Of a stretch of 64,000 bases of DNA, positions 42,642-51,557 are shown in pieces. Within the stretch, counting starts at the first letter, position 1. Each line of letters begins with the position of its first letter. Location: positions 24,164 through 88,163 of the forward strand of contig CAYLGT010000001.1 in the NCBI GenBank assembly GCA_964383465.1. Direction: 5' to 3'. The stretch comes from CAYLGT01 sp964383465. GTDB taxonomy: Bacteria; Patescibacteriota; Saccharimonadia; Saccharimonadales; Saccharimonadaceae. Made by a program: the position numbers and the translations under genes. The notes beneath the pieces were generated by a model. The model made no database searches and was not told the DNA's origin. It worked only from the letters and a program-made list of their open reading frames with translations.

Positions 42642-44171
42642 CTACATGCGCCTCCATTGGCGGTAAAAGTACCAGGCGCTGCGAGTGTTGCCAGCTAGAC
42701 GATTGAACTTCGTCGGAACGACGGCAGGCACAGCAGTGTGGGCATGCGCAGGGTCGAGTCGCTCGACGTTGTCGATCCGTGCCAATACCGACTCTTCGAG
42801 CTGGCTCTGCCAGTCGTTTGGTTCCGGCCAAGCACGTTTGTCGTTTTCGGCACGCTGGGCGAGCACCATAGCGGGTATAACCGTAAAAGCGATGTTTTTC
42901 TCTGGAAGCATCTGAGCATGCACAGTGCGAGTTGCTTTTTTGCCGGGTACCGCACGCAGCATCGAGCCGTCGTGGTCGAGTACGAAATACTCTTCGAAGT
43001 CACCGTTTGCGTTGAGACCATTTATGAGACGGTTTTCCAGCTGAGCAGCCAAGCGATGCAAATTATGGCGCCGCAGACCTTCAATGACCATGAACGTAAA
43101 CATCGGCCAAACACTCAGGCGTCCATGATACTCAACAACTCCGGGTAGTGGTTGCGGCGAGCCCAGTGCTCGGCTTCGCAAGCCAACTGGCGTCAAGAAG
43201 TCGTCTGAGAAGAGTTTTTCGACAATCGCCGAAATCGTCTCGGCCTGGTGTTCTTTTGGCAATTCATGCCATAGGCTGGTGTTCAGCGTCCAACCGGCAG
43301 TGACAGTTGGTAGGTCGACCAGTCCTTTCTCGTCGATAGCGCTGCCAAAGAAGTTAGTTTCTTTGTCCCAGAAATCAATCAGGAGTGCCTCGCGCATGGT
43401 ATGCGCCACCTCTTGCCAATTGTGTCGCTCTGAGTGTTCTTCGAGCAGCCGAGCAACATCTTCCAGTGCATCGACGGCGAAGGCTTGGGCCTCAGTGTAG
43501 GCGATGCCATTTTTGAAGTTGGCAAGACTCCCGTCGGTACGCGGAAAGGCAGTCGAGCTATCCTGGAACGTCTGGTAGGGCAGCGACCAGCCGTTTGGCC
43601 TATATGACACCAGATGCCCACGCTCGTTTACCTGTGAAGTTATCCAGTTTGCGGCCCTGACCAGCGTTTCTTCTACGGTAACCTGCTCGCCAGAGCGCAG
43701 ACGAACGTTTTGTGTGAGCAACGACATGTCGACGTGGTGGACGTATTTGTTGACGAGACGGATGAAAAGAGACGTCGTGTCGAGTGCATAGTATGTTTGC
43801 AGTAGCTTGTCAGAACCACCCCAGCGGTGCAGAAAGAAACTAAGTGCCCAGCGCTCAAAACCAGATCCTTCCCACTGAGTCATATCTCGGTATTCATGGT
43901 GGATGCGCCCGAGTGCTTCCTGAGTGATGTCGTCTGTTTTTGTCCCCTGAAGTGAAGCAAGCGCGATAATCGTCTCACGAGCGACGCTGTGATCGAAATC
44001 GACCACGAACTTTGCCGCCATAGCCGAGTCACGACCAAAAAAAGTATGGTTATAGAACGCGCCATTGCTCGTATATATACCCATGCCATTTTTCGTCTTG
44101 AGACTTTTGTACGCCGCAACAACACCAGGGATAATCGCGTCCAGCTCCTCGTCGTGCTTTGCCTCAAACAT
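42642..44171 (-). CDS. Amylo-1,6-glucosidase/GH15-type (alpha/alpha)6-barrel enzyme
   Basis: About 509 residues from the ATG at 44171 (MFEAKHDEELDAIIPG). The open frame extends to 44381, but that part overlaps the divergent smpB start and its promoter. Family marks: GAFYNHTFFGRDSAMAAKFV, RIHHEYRDMTQWEG, ALDTTSLFIRLVNKY and EYHGRLSVWPMFTFMVIEGL, as in glycogen-debranching and related glucosidases. It probably acts in the cytoplasm on alpha-glucans or glycolipid-linked sugars; it is co-transcribed with a GT4. Confidence 0.75.
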   Translation of the reverse strand: MFEAKHDEELDAIIPGVVAAYKSLKTKNGMGIYTSNGAFYNHTFFGRDSAMAAKFVVDFDHSVARETIIALASLQGTKTDDITQEALGRIHHEYRDMTQWEGSGFERWALSFFLHRWGGSDKLLQTYYALDTTSLFIRLVNKYVHHVDMSLLTQNVRLRSGEQVTVEETLVRAANWITSQVNERGHLVSYRPNGWSLPYQTFQDSSTAFPRTDGSLANFKNGIAYTEAQAFAVDALEDVARLLEEHSERHNWQEVAHTMREALLIDFWDKETNFFGSAIDEKGLVDLPTVTAGWTLNTSLWHELPKEHQAETISAIVEKLFSDDFLTPVGLRSRALGSPQPLPGVVEYHGRLSVWPMFTFMVIEGLRRHNLHRLAAQLENRLINGLNANGDFEEYFVLDHDGSMLRAVPGKKATRTVHAQMLPEKNIAFTVIPAMVLAQRAENDKRAWPEPNDWQSQLEESVLARIDNVERLDPAHAHTAVPAVVPTKFNRLAGNTRSAWYFYRQWRRM

Positions 44172-44237
44172 ATCTGCTACCAGCGTAGCATAAACACCTT
44201 GAAAAGCAGACTCGGCAGTAAAGTGTTCCACCTCTGG

Positions 44238-44243
44238 TATAGT
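44238..44243 (+). promoter_or_regulatory. -10 box of leaderless smpB
   Basis: TATAGT ending exactly 6 nt before the smpB ATG. Confidence 0.6.
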
Positions 44244-44249
44244 GGAAAT

Positions 44250-44720
44250 ATGAAGAAAAACGCGCCCAAAGCGCCGAGTATCGTCAACCGCCGGGCGCGG
44301 TTCGACTACGAACTGGGTGACGACATAGTTGCCGGACTCGTCCTGACAGGACGGGAAGTTCGTGCTGCTCGAGACGGCCATGTCCAGCTAAAGGGTGCCT
44401 ATGTACAGGTAAAAGACGCTGAACTGTGGCTTCAAAATGCCAGCTTCAGCCTGAAAATCAACGAAAAGGGTGTTTCTGGAAGCCGAAGTATCGACACGTC
44501 GCCGCGCAAACTGCTAGCGAGTCGTCGGCAGATAGACGCGCTTTTGGACGCAAAAAAACAGGGGTTAACCATAGTACCAACTAAACTTCTGACAACCGGG
44601 CGATTCATAAAACTGGTTATAGCTACCGGTAAGGGTAAAAAACACTATGACAAACGAAGTGCGCTGAAACAGCGCGACGAAACACGCGACATCCATAGAG
44701 CCATAAAGTCTCAGCGCTAG
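44250..44720 (+). CDS. smpB: SsrA-binding protein SmpB
   Basis: 156 residues. Core YELGDDIVAGLVLTGREVRA, VQLKGAYVQVKDAELWLQNA, and C-terminal basic tail KGKKHYDKRSALKQRDETRD are diagnostic. It delivers tmRNA to stalled ribosomes. The leaderless promoter fixes the start at 44250, although the frame is open much farther upstream. No tmRNA gene is recognised in the window. Confidence 0.96.
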   Translation: MKKNAPKAPSIVNRRARFDYELGDDIVAGLVLTGREVRAARDGHVQLKGAYVQVKDAELWLQNASFSLKINEKGVSGSRSIDTSPRKLLASRRQIDALLDAKKQGLTIVPTKLLTTGRFIKLVIATGKGKKHYDKRSALKQRDETRDIHRAIKSQR

Positions 44721-44736
44721 CTCCCCAAAATGATCT

Positions 44737-44779
44737 ATGCCGTCCGCCCATCCCTATACGAGGGATGGGCGGACGGCAT
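44737..44779 (-). terminator. 19-bp perfect hairpin terminator
   Basis: ATGCCGTCCGCCCATCCCT and its exact complement around ATACG, between the convergent smpB and 44784-45158 genes. Confidence 0.8.
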
Positions 44780-44783
44780 GTTG

Positions 44784-45158
44784 TTAGTTCGCGGTGACAT
44801 ACCAAGAGGTAGAGTCAACCGCACGTGCCGGCGGCGCGTTCGGTGAACGCGGTGGCGTGACGTCCCGCACGGCGCCGGACGACAAGATGTTGTAGACATA
44901 CTCGTCACTGCGAACCGTCGCAGCAGTCACAACACCCTTCTTCGCTGCCGGATCACCGTAGATGACAACTTCCGCACCGGCAGCGATGTCGAGAACCTTC
45001 CCGTTGCGTCCGACGACGGACACGGGCTCGTACAAACGCACGGTGGCGTTGAGCGACTTGTAGGCCTCGACGCGGGTCTCCTTGGGCTTGTTGTCGGCCC
45101 ACTGGCGAGACAGCCACTCCATGATGTTTAACTGTACAGTTCCAGACAAGAGTTCCAA
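44784..45158 (-). CDS. Hypothetical protein, GC-rich cassette, up to 124 aa
   Basis: Not recognised. Beta-rich middle (TVRLYEPVSVVGRNGKVLDI, AEVVIYGDPAAKKGVVTAAT) and a Pro-rich end. The track start is TTG at 45158; ATG 45122 (MEWLSRQWADN) is the other choice, and no ribosome site decides. Promoter on the minus strand: TTGACC, 17 bp, TATGGT (about 45216-45188). Confidence 0.55.
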   Translation of the reverse strand: MELLSGTVQLNIMEWLSRQWADNKPKETRVEAYKSLNATVRLYEPVSVVGRNGKVLDIAAGAEVVIYGDPAAKKGVVTAATVRSDEYVYNILSSGAVRDVTPPRSPNAPPARAVDSTSWYVTAN

Positions 45159-45234
45159 CCTCTCTGATGTCCATCTCGGTCCGATCTACCATACAACCTT
45201 CACGATCGATGGTCAATAACGCTATACTATTTAC

Positions 45235-46032
45235 ATGAAACTATACAGCTGGAACGTCAACGGCATCCGGGCCGTTTTAAACAAAGGGGAATTTCAAAAA
45301 TTCATCGCTGGTCATGATCCGGACATCCTCTGTCTGCAAGAAACCAAAGCCAACCGTGACCAGGTTGAGCTCGACCTGCCGCAGTATCACGAATTTTTTA
45401 ACAGTGCGAGCCGCAAGGGCTACGCCGGTACCGCCATCTTCACAAAGACCGAACCAGTCAACGTCGCCTACAACATACCTGACGATATCGCTGGCAAATA
45501 CGAACTCGCTGACAGCTACGGCAACGGCAATGACGAGGGGCGAGTCACCGCACTTGAGTTCGAAAACTTCTACGTTGTCACCGTTTATACTCCCAACAGC
45601 AAGCGAGACCTCTCGCGGCTCGACTATCGCGAAACTCACTGGGATAACGCATTTCGCGAATACCTGATGCAGTTAGAAAAAAAGAAGCCCGTACTCGTCT
45701 GTGGGGACTTCAACGCTGCCCACCAAGAGATCGACCTGGCTCGGCCAAAAGACAACGTGAACAACGCTGGATTTACTGCCCAAGAACGAGCAGGATTTGA
45801 CCGACTTATCCAGGCAGGCTATTGCGACACATTCCGCCTGTTCTACCCAGACATGAAAGACGCCTACACCTGGTGGACTGCCTGGGGTGGAGCTAGGGCG
45901 CGCAACGTTGGTTGGCGCATCGATTATTGGCTAGCGAGCAAAGGCATCGCCGAGCATGTCTCTGGAGCACAAATCCACGCCGACGTGATGGGTTCAGACC
46001 ACTGTCCGGTAAGTGTCGAGGTTGACGTCTGA
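45235..46032 (+). CDS. xth: Exodeoxyribonuclease III
   Basis: 265 residues. EEP-fold marks: YSWNVNGIRAVLNKG, ILCLQETKA (metal Glu), VYTPNS, VCGDFNAAHQEIDLA, GWRIDYWLAS and MGSDHCPVSVEV (catalytic Asp-His). AP endonuclease/3'-5' exonuclease in base excision repair. TATACT (45223-45228) ends 6 nt before the ATG: leaderless. Confidence 0.95.
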   Translation: MKLYSWNVNGIRAVLNKGEFQKFIAGHDPDILCLQETKANRDQVELDLPQYHEFFNSASRKGYAGTAIFTKTEPVNVAYNIPDDIAGKYELADSYGNGNDEGRVTALEFENFYVVTVYTPNSKRDLSRLDYRETHWDNAFREYLMQLEKKKPVLVCGDFNAAHQEIDLARPKDNVNNAGFTAQERAGFDRLIQAGYCDTFRLFYPDMKDAYTWWTAWGGARARNVGWRIDYWLASKGIAEHVSGAQIHADVMGSDHCPVSVEVDV

Positions 46033-46036
46033 GTCT

Positions 46037-46303
46037 ATGGGCATCCTGGAAGCTGAATCACCCGAACGTGCTACTCATAGCGCCGCTCTAGAGCTAGCCG
46101 GTCCTTTGGGGCAACGCGCGCTTACGATTGACTCGATCCGCGTCTCTACACTTGCAGCCGAGCTACGTGCTCTGGCGGCTATAGATGTCGACGAGCTGAG
46201 CCCTGATCAACATGCGGTATACGTTCGAAGGCTTACGCTCACTCGACAAGCCTATCAACTGGCACACATCGAGGAGACCTGTGCTCTACAGGATGAGAAA
46301 TAG
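46037..46303 (+). CDS. Hypothetical protein, 88 aa
   Basis: MGILEAESPERATHSAALEL... helical, soluble, not recognised. Start 4 nt after the xth stop; followed 2 nt later by the next gene, so likely one operon. An in-frame GTG at 46013 would overlap xth. Confidence 0.6.
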   Translation: MGILEAESPERATHSAALELAGPLGQRALTIDSIRVSTLAAELRALAAIDVDELSPDQHAVYVRRLTLTRQAYQLAHIEETCALQDEK

Positions 46304-46305
46304 CC

Positions 46306-47088
46306 ATGGAGGCTTACTGGCACAAACAAAACCCACTCGCTCCTCTGTTTCCTGACATAGAGTGGGCAAAGCCAGAACAGCGCTCAAAAGCCGGAAAGCT
46401 CGCCGTCATCGGGGGCAACAAACTCGGGTTTGTTGCCGTCGCTGAAAGCTATACAACAGCACTTGACATGGGCGCCGGCCAAGTAAGAGCGGTACTCCCA
46501 GACGCACTTAAAAGTGCCGTTCCTGTCACAGTCACTGACGTCGTTTTTCTTCCCACAAACCCTTCAGGAGGCTTTAGCAAAGAAGGAAGTCCGGAACTGG
46601 AAGCTGTGAGTCATTGGGCAGATGTGCGACTCTTGGTCGGTGATACGGGCAAAAACAGTGAAACAGCAGTGCTGTTCGAAGATCTTTTAAAACTACCAGG
46701 GCATTTAGTGATAACCAGGGACGCCGCCGACCTCCTGAGACCTGCCGCCCAAAACCTCGTCGACCGCGAACAAACTACACTTGTTTTGTCATTCGCACAG
46801 CTACAAAAGTATTTTCAAGCCGTGTACTACCCGAAAATCCTTAGTTTTTCCATGCAGCTCACGCAACTCGTCGAAGCACTTCACAAATTTACCATCACCT
46901 ATCCATGCACCCTCGTCACGTTTCATAACAACCAGCTGGTTGTTGCTCATAGCGGTGAAGTCAGTACCACTCCATGGGATGAGCCGATGCTCATATGGCG
47001 CGGAACCGTGGCGGCGAGAGCAGCTTCGTATCTGTTATGGAGCCCGTCGAAACCGTTCGACGCTATTACCGCTAGTTTGATTTTCTAA
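46306..47088 (+). CDS. Divergent YjeF-C/NnrD-like (ribokinase-fold) protein
   Basis: 260 residues. KAGKLAVIGGNKLGFVAVAE followed by ALDMGAGQVRAVLPDALKSA resembles the start of ADP-dependent NAD(P)H-hydrate dehydratase. The GTGD-type catalytic motif expected near the C-terminus is absent (IWRGTVAARAASYLLWSPSK there), so it may be inactive or have another role. Confidence 0.5.
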   Translation: MEAYWHKQNPLAPLFPDIEWAKPEQRSKAGKLAVIGGNKLGFVAVAESYTTALDMGAGQVRAVLPDALKSAVPVTVTDVVFLPTNPSGGFSKEGSPELEAVSHWADVRLLVGDTGKNSETAVLFEDLLKLPGHLVITRDAADLLRPAAQNLVDREQTTLVLSFAQLQKYFQAVYYPKILSFSMQLTQLVEALHKFTITYPCTLVTFHNNQLVVAHSGEVSTTPWDEPMLIWRGTVAARAASYLLWSPSKPFDAITASLIF

Positions 47089-47114
47089 TTCGTTCCTTCA
47101 CAGAGGTGAGGGTA

Positions 47115-47143
47115 TTGCTTTTTTTATTTTTTTGTGCTATAAT
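47115..47143 (+). promoter_or_regulatory. Promoter of the lipoprotein cassette
   Basis: TTGCTT, 17 bp, TATAAT. Confidence 0.75.
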
Positions 47144-47149
47144 AAATCT

Positions 47150-47194
47150 ATGGATTTCGTGGACTTGTTCATGATGTCCCGAAACTTAAGTTAG
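47150..47194 (+). CDS. Leaderless mini-ORF, 14 aa
   Basis: MDFVDLFMMSRNLS, starting 6 nt after the -10 box, 27 nt before the lipoprotein start. Same arrangement as at 36818. Confidence 0.4.
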   Translation: MDFVDLFMMSRNLS

Positions 47195-47221
47195 AAGAGA
47201 CCAAACAGGAAGGAGATTCGC

Positions 47222-49045
47222 GTGAAAGCGACTCTCATGTGGCAAGGCGCAGCGCTTGTCGCTGCCGCAACCGTGCTGGCATCTTGCTCGACGTCGACGG
47301 AGCTGACCCGCAGCGACATGCCGCTCACCGGCATGAAGCACGTGGCGACCTACCAGCTGGTCGGCACCCCCGATGGCGCCAGCGAGATCAACCAGATCAC
47401 CATGGGTGGTATGGGTGAAGAATCGCCCATGACCGAGATCCGGACCACCTTCACCAAGACCAACGACACGCTGCGTCAGCAGATCAGTGAGGTCTTCGTG
47501 GACGGGCGGCCGATCAACGCCCTCGCCATGGGGCAGCAGAAGCGCAACTTCGGGCTGACCAGCTGGCTCAAGACCAGCGTGTCGAGCTACGACCTACGGG
47601 ACTCGGCCGGTGGCCGAACCTGTGGCTTCAAGATCCGCATGGACTTCTCGCCCAACGGCGAGCAGCTCATCCGTGACAAGAACCACGCCAAGGGCTGGGA
47701 CGCACTGTGGTACTACACCGACAAGTGCGACCCGGCTGAGCCCGACAAGCTCAACTTCGCCGATGCCAAGTTCCATGCCCTGGTTCTGAACGAGCAGTAC
47801 GTCTTTCGGCTGACGAGCGACCCGCTCGCTTTCAACCGTGGACGATCGGTCACGATCGTGGGAGGAGCTCCTTCGCGGCTGCCTGCCGGATGGTGGATGC
47901 ACAACACCACGTCCGGACTTGAGCCTGGGGTACTCCAGGTCGCCGACATGGTGCGAGCCATGGCTGACGACCTGAACTCGAGCCCTGAGAAGTGGCGTGA
48001 GTTCAGCCCTGACGGCAAGTTCAGCGACAGCACGGTCATGTACGCGGCTGGCGACGCTGACGTGTTCTGGTCTGCCAGCAAGCAGATCCTGAACCGTCAG
48101 GTCGACTACCACGTCTTCGTGCGGACCGTTGCCGAGGCAGCCCCTCACCATCTGATCGTCCACCCGGTGTACAACTTCGAGTGGAACGACTGGAAGCAGA
48201 ACCTCAAGGCCTACACGGACCTTGCCACCGTTGACCTGAACGATCAGGTTGACGAGGACACCGGTGAGCTCGACGATCCCAACGACGAAGTCGTCAAGGA
48301 GATCGAGAAGCAGGGCTGGATGAACACCTCCAATCCCTCGCTCGAGCAGATCCAGATCCTCGACGGCGACCACGACAACCGTCTGCTCTACGCTATGACG
48401 GTTCGTGGCTATGTCGGTGCCAAGAACAGCATGATCATGTTCGGACGTCCCCCGGGAAGTCTCGAAGACATGCTCGACAAGTACGGCAACAACACGCCGT
48501 ACGAGGAGCTGCAGAAGCAGGGCATGGGCTGTCCGATCAAGTATGACAAGGACGGCAAGAAGCTCGATGCCAGTCAGCAGATCAGTGACAAGGACTGCGC
48601 CCAGCTGCTCCGCGAGGGGCCGATGTGGCAGTACCTCACCGAGAACCCTGACGACTTCGGCTTCGACCTCGTCGCCCAGATGAACATCAAGAACGACGGC
48701 GAGTGGGGCACTCAGTGCTCTGGCTCCGGCGACTCGACGTCCTGCTGGCTGTATCCCATCAGCAACAAGATGAACGCCAGCTACATGTTCTCGACCGCGC
48801 GTACCGAGAAGGCCTGGACCGTCATGCAGCTCCTTGGTGAAGTCGGAGTCCGTACTCTCGGACTCAGCTACACCTCGGGACCGTACGACGGTACCGGTCT
48901 GCTGTTCGCCATGGGTCAGCCGATCATCCGTCACCAGTACCTGGAAGGCATCACCGACGAGGAGATGCCGTTCGCTCTGGACGCGCGGGCGTTGCAGCTG
49001 CCCAACACCATGCAGGCGGCTCTCGGCTACCTGGGTCTCAACTAA
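47222..49045 (+). CDS. Large lipoprotein, GC-rich cassette, 607 aa
   Basis: GTG start at 47222 after AGGAAGGAG. Lipoprotein signal peptide MKATLMWQGAALVAAATVLA ending SC (lipobox LASC). The mature part is acidic, with DGDHDNRLLY and YDKDGKKLDASQQISDKDCA, several Cys and Trp, and no domain I recognise. Codon use is strongly GC-rich compared with neighbours on both sides. An external lipoprotein, by inference a surface or host-contact factor. Confidence 0.7.
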   Translation: MKATLMWQGAALVAAATVLASCSTSTELTRSDMPLTGMKHVATYQLVGTPDGASEINQITMGGMGEESPMTEIRTTFTKTNDTLRQQISEVFVDGRPINALAMGQQKRNFGLTSWLKTSVSSYDLRDSAGGRTCGFKIRMDFSPNGEQLIRDKNHAKGWDALWYYTDKCDPAEPDKLNFADAKFHALVLNEQYVFRLTSDPLAFNRGRSVTIVGGAPSRLPAGWWMHNTTSGLEPGVLQVADMVRAMADDLNSSPEKWREFSPDGKFSDSTVMYAAGDADVFWSASKQILNRQVDYHVFVRTVAEAAPHHLIVHPVYNFEWNDWKQNLKAYTDLATVDLNDQVDEDTGELDDPNDEVVKEIEKQGWMNTSNPSLEQIQILDGDHDNRLLYAMTVRGYVGAKNSMIMFGRPPGSLEDMLDKYGNNTPYEELQKQGMGCPIKYDKDGKKLDASQQISDKDCAQLLREGPMWQYLTENPDDFGFDLVAQMNIKNDGEWGTQCSGSGDSTSCWLYPISNKMNASYMFSTARTEKAWTVMQLLGEVGVRTLGLSYTSGPYDGTGLLFAMGQPIIRHQYLEGITDEEMPFALDARALQLPNTMQAALGYLGLN

Positions 49046-49053
49046 CATCCGCC

Positions 49054-49097
49054 GTGGCGGTGCCTGAACGTACACTCTACGTTCCAGGCACCGCCAC
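49054..49097 (+). terminator. Long hairpin terminator
   Basis: GTGGCGGTGCCTGAACGTA pairs with TACGTTCCAGGCACCGCCAC (one bulge), then TTTTCATTT. Confidence 0.85.
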
Positions 49098-49158
49098 TTT
49101 TCATTTGCATTTTTTATCCTGGAAAGCTACCATAAGCACAAATGGGAGTGAAACAAAC

Positions 49159-50073
49159 ATGAGCAAAGCCCAGGCTGAGCAAATGACTCGCTACCTTAAG
49201 TTGCCCAAAGCTCTCGTCGGCCCATCAAAGGCCGACGCTTTATTTTCTATACATGAACAACTACGCCAGCGGAGTACTTCGTGGACATACCAGTTTATGG
49301 CCGGTTCCGCCGCGGCCGAGTCTGCTCTCACCGGCAGCCATCTGTCCGTCGAAGAGAGGCTAGCAAGGCTGGAAGCAGCGGATATGTGTTGGAGGGAAGC
49401 ACAGAGTATTTTCGTCTACCGCCATGATTCACCAGAAGCTCACGACGCGAGGCTGTATATGGTACCAGACAAAATCGAAGTTCACAGAGCGTTTGTTCCT
49501 CTGTTTACAGATATAACAAGCGGTCACGTACAGCCGAGTACCCTCGACATCCTGCACGAAAGAGTGCTCGATATAGGTGTCAAAAATCTCGAGCTATATC
49601 TAAAGAGTGGAGCTTCTGGTGATAGAGCAACTATGTTGTGGAGAGAGGGTTTTGGCCATGAAGTATCGACTATCCTCACTGTAACTCGTCTAAAAAAACC
49701 GACACTTCTCGCTATTCCAGCATTTGCTCGTTGTGATAACGGAGTACATCATAGTGCCGACACCCATGACGTTCGTCTCCTCCAGCAATCACATGGAGTC
49801 ATACGCAGCTCCACACCGTTCGAAGTAAAAACATCCGAGTCTCCAAAACATAGTCGCTACCGTAGTCCAATAGTGCGCGGCACTATCGAGCTCCAAGTGC
49901 CTTCGTGTGATGATTCACTTGCAATCGTCGCCTATATGGACGAAGAAAGACGAGGCACTCTGAGCCCAGAGCGCGCAAAAGAACTCGACGAGATATCTAT
50001 CGGCATCTTAAAACTTGCTGCCGACTACAAAGAGCGAACGTTTGGTAAGTCAGCTCTTGCACATGCTTCGTAG
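49159..50073 (+). CDS. Hypothetical protein, 304 aa
   Basis: Not recognised. Soluble; helical N-terminal half (AEQMTRYLKLPKALVGPSKA) and a C-terminal part with alternating strands (TIELQVPSCDDSLAIVAYMD). ATG 49159 is chosen because the upstream open frame runs through the terminator. Native composition. Confidence 0.6.
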   Translation: MSKAQAEQMTRYLKLPKALVGPSKADALFSIHEQLRQRSTSWTYQFMAGSAAAESALTGSHLSVEERLARLEAADMCWREAQSIFVYRHDSPEAHDARLYMVPDKIEVHRAFVPLFTDITSGHVQPSTLDILHERVLDIGVKNLELYLKSGASGDRATMLWREGFGHEVSTILTVTRLKKPTLLAIPAFARCDNGVHHSADTHDVRLLQQSHGVIRSSTPFEVKTSESPKHSRYRSPIVRGTIELQVPSCDDSLAIVAYMDEERRGTLSPERAKELDEISIGILKLAADYKERTFGKSALAHAS

Positions 50074-50143
50074 AAATTTACTTGTGGTGGGCCAGGGGGG
50101 ACTTGACTCACATGCTGCGAGCCCAGGATTTCACGCCCGAGCG

Positions 50144-50260
50144 TTAATTATCTTTTTGGTGCCGCGAGAGAGAATCGAACTCTCACTCCATTGCTGGAAC
50201 GGGATTTTGAGTCCCGCGCGTCTACCAATTCCGCCATCGCGGCATCAAAAAGATAATTAA
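50144..50260 (-). repeat. 15-bp perfect inverted repeat enclosing tRNA-Leu
   Basis: TTAATTATCTTTTTG (50144-50158) and CAAAAAGATAATTAA (50246-50260). The repeat includes the CA of the CCA end, so, as at the Gln locus, the leader pairs with the 3' tail. Confidence 0.8.
50157..50243 (-). tRNA. tRNA-Leu (CAA)
   Basis: 87 nt, class II: acceptor GCCGCGA/TCGCGGC, D arm GGCGGAATTGGTAGAC, anticodon arm GGGAC-TCAAAAT-CCC region reading CAA, a long variable arm (GTTCCAGCAATGGAGT) and T loop TTCGATT. CCA is encoded. Confidence 0.92.
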
Positions 50261-50387
50261 AGTTCTGTGACGCAGAACTGTCTACCAATTCCGCCACCAG
50301 CCCATCAAAAATAAATTTTTAACATGTCCGTAGATTACAGAGAGTTTCTTTGGTCTAGAACGTTTCAATTGTACAATAGAAACACCT

Positions 50388-51557
50388 ATGCAGCCACAAA
50401 ATAACGACAACCAGCGGTCACAGGTTACTGTACCCTCTCGACCGCAGACAGTCCTCTCCAGTGATCGCGATGCTGCAGCACAGCTTATGCGTAAACAAAT
50501 TGACACGATCTACGACGACGCACCCCAGCAAACCTCTGCGAGCCCCTACGAGCAAACCCACTCAGAGACTGCCGACTTGTCGGCTGCATCCGCCGCACCT
50601 GCCACCGACTGGAACCAGTACCATAGCGCCTGGCAGTCGTACTACCAGCAGTACTATGAGCGCTACTACCTCGCGCAACTAAATCGTCGCTCTAAAGAGG
50701 TGAGTTCTGCGCCAGCTGCAAATACTGCTGAGCCCTCCGTGGCACCAGCGGAGCCCGAAACGATCACAAAAGATCAGGCAGTCGACGAGCTTCGGGAAAA
50801 ATTGATAGGCGAAGTGAAGACTCGAAGCGAAAAAGTGCGGCGTTCTCGACACTTTATGCCGCTCGTTGCGGCGATCACTGTCGCCCTCATCTTTGGCCTA
50901 CTCCAGTACAACCGACTTATCATCGCCCAGGTAAAAGCATATGTCAGCCCAGGGGCAATCGACCCCCAAAACATCGTGCTCGACCCGACCACCGACACCA
51001 AAGTAGGTCCTGCGCCAAAAGTGGTTATCCCAAAAATTAACGTTGACGCGCCAGTTGTATATGACGTGCCATCACTCGATGAGTCAGTCGTGCAAAGCAA
51101 GCTAAAAAGCGGTGTCGTTCATTATCCAATCCCCGGTGCCGACGGCTTTCCAGGTCAAAAAGGTAACACCGTGCTGCTCGGCCACTCAAGTAACGACGTA
51201 TTTGATGATGGTGCCTACAAATTTGTCTTCGTCCAACTAGACAAGCTGCAAAAAGGCGACACCTTTTACCTCCACTATAACGGCACGAGATATACCTACT
51301 CAGTGACAGAAAAGAAGATCATCAGCCCAACACAGGTGAGTGAACTCGTACTGGGCAGCGACACGCCAACCGCCACACTTGTGACCTGTACCCCTCCCGG
51401 AACCGCTCTCAAGCGACTGGTTGTTATCGGTGAACAGATTAGTCCTGACCCAGACAAAGCAACTGCCTCTAGTGCATCGTCAAGCGAACAGACACAGCCG
51501 GCAACCATAACCGGTAACTCACCGACACTCCTTGAACGCCTATTTGGTATTCACTAG
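50388..51557 (+). CDS. Sortase
   Basis: 389 residues. A Gln/Ala-rich cytoplasmic N-terminus (1-150), a membrane anchor near 160-180 (MPLVAAITVALIFGLLQYN) and a C-terminal sortase domain: IPKINVDAPVVYD, catalytic His in TVLLGHSSND, Cys and Arg in LVTCTPPGTALKRLVVIGEQ. It would attach or polymerise surface proteins or pilins outside the cell; no LPXTG substrate is obvious nearby. Confidence 0.92.
   Translation: MQPQNNDNQRSQVTVPSRPQTVLSSDRDAAAQLMRKQIDTIYDDAPQQTSASPYEQTHSETADLSAASAAPATDWNQYHSAWQSYYQQYYERYYLAQLNRRSKEVSSAPAANTAEPSVAPAEPETITKDQAVDELREKLIGEVKTRSEKVRRSRHFMPLVAAITVALIFGLLQYNRLIIAQVKAYVSPGAIDPQNIVLDPTTDTKVGPAPKVVIPKINVDAPVVYDVPSLDESVVQSKLKSGVVHYPIPGADGFPGQKGNTVLLGHSSNDVFDDGAYKFVFVQLDKLQKGDTFYLHYNGTRYTYSVTEKKIISPTQVSELVLGSDTPTATLVTCTPPGTALKRLVVIGEQISPDPDKATASSASSSEQTQPATITGNSPTLLERLFGIH

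Larger units (their letters stand above)
50085..50303 (-). repeat. Nested tRNA-Leu locus: split outer tRNA around an intact tRNA
   Basis: Minus strand order: 5' part of an outer tRNA (50303-50279, acceptor GGGCTGG and D arm), hairpin AGTTCTG/CAGAACT, inverted repeat, intact tRNA-Leu, inverted repeat, about 35 nt, then the 3' end of the outer tRNA (from TCAAGTCCCCC to CTGGCCCACCA, ending 50085). Outer acceptor halves GGGCTGG/CTGGCCC pair. Sixteen bases (TCTACCAATTCCGCCA on the plus strand) are identical in inner and outer copies (50221 and 50281). Confidence 0.6.

Noticed and set aside
47594..49075. 493-codon minus-strand ORF opposite the lipoprotein
   Set aside because: It is a shadow produced by GC-rich third positions; low-complexity Val/Leu/Arg protein, and the plus strand has a signal peptide, ribosome site and promoter.
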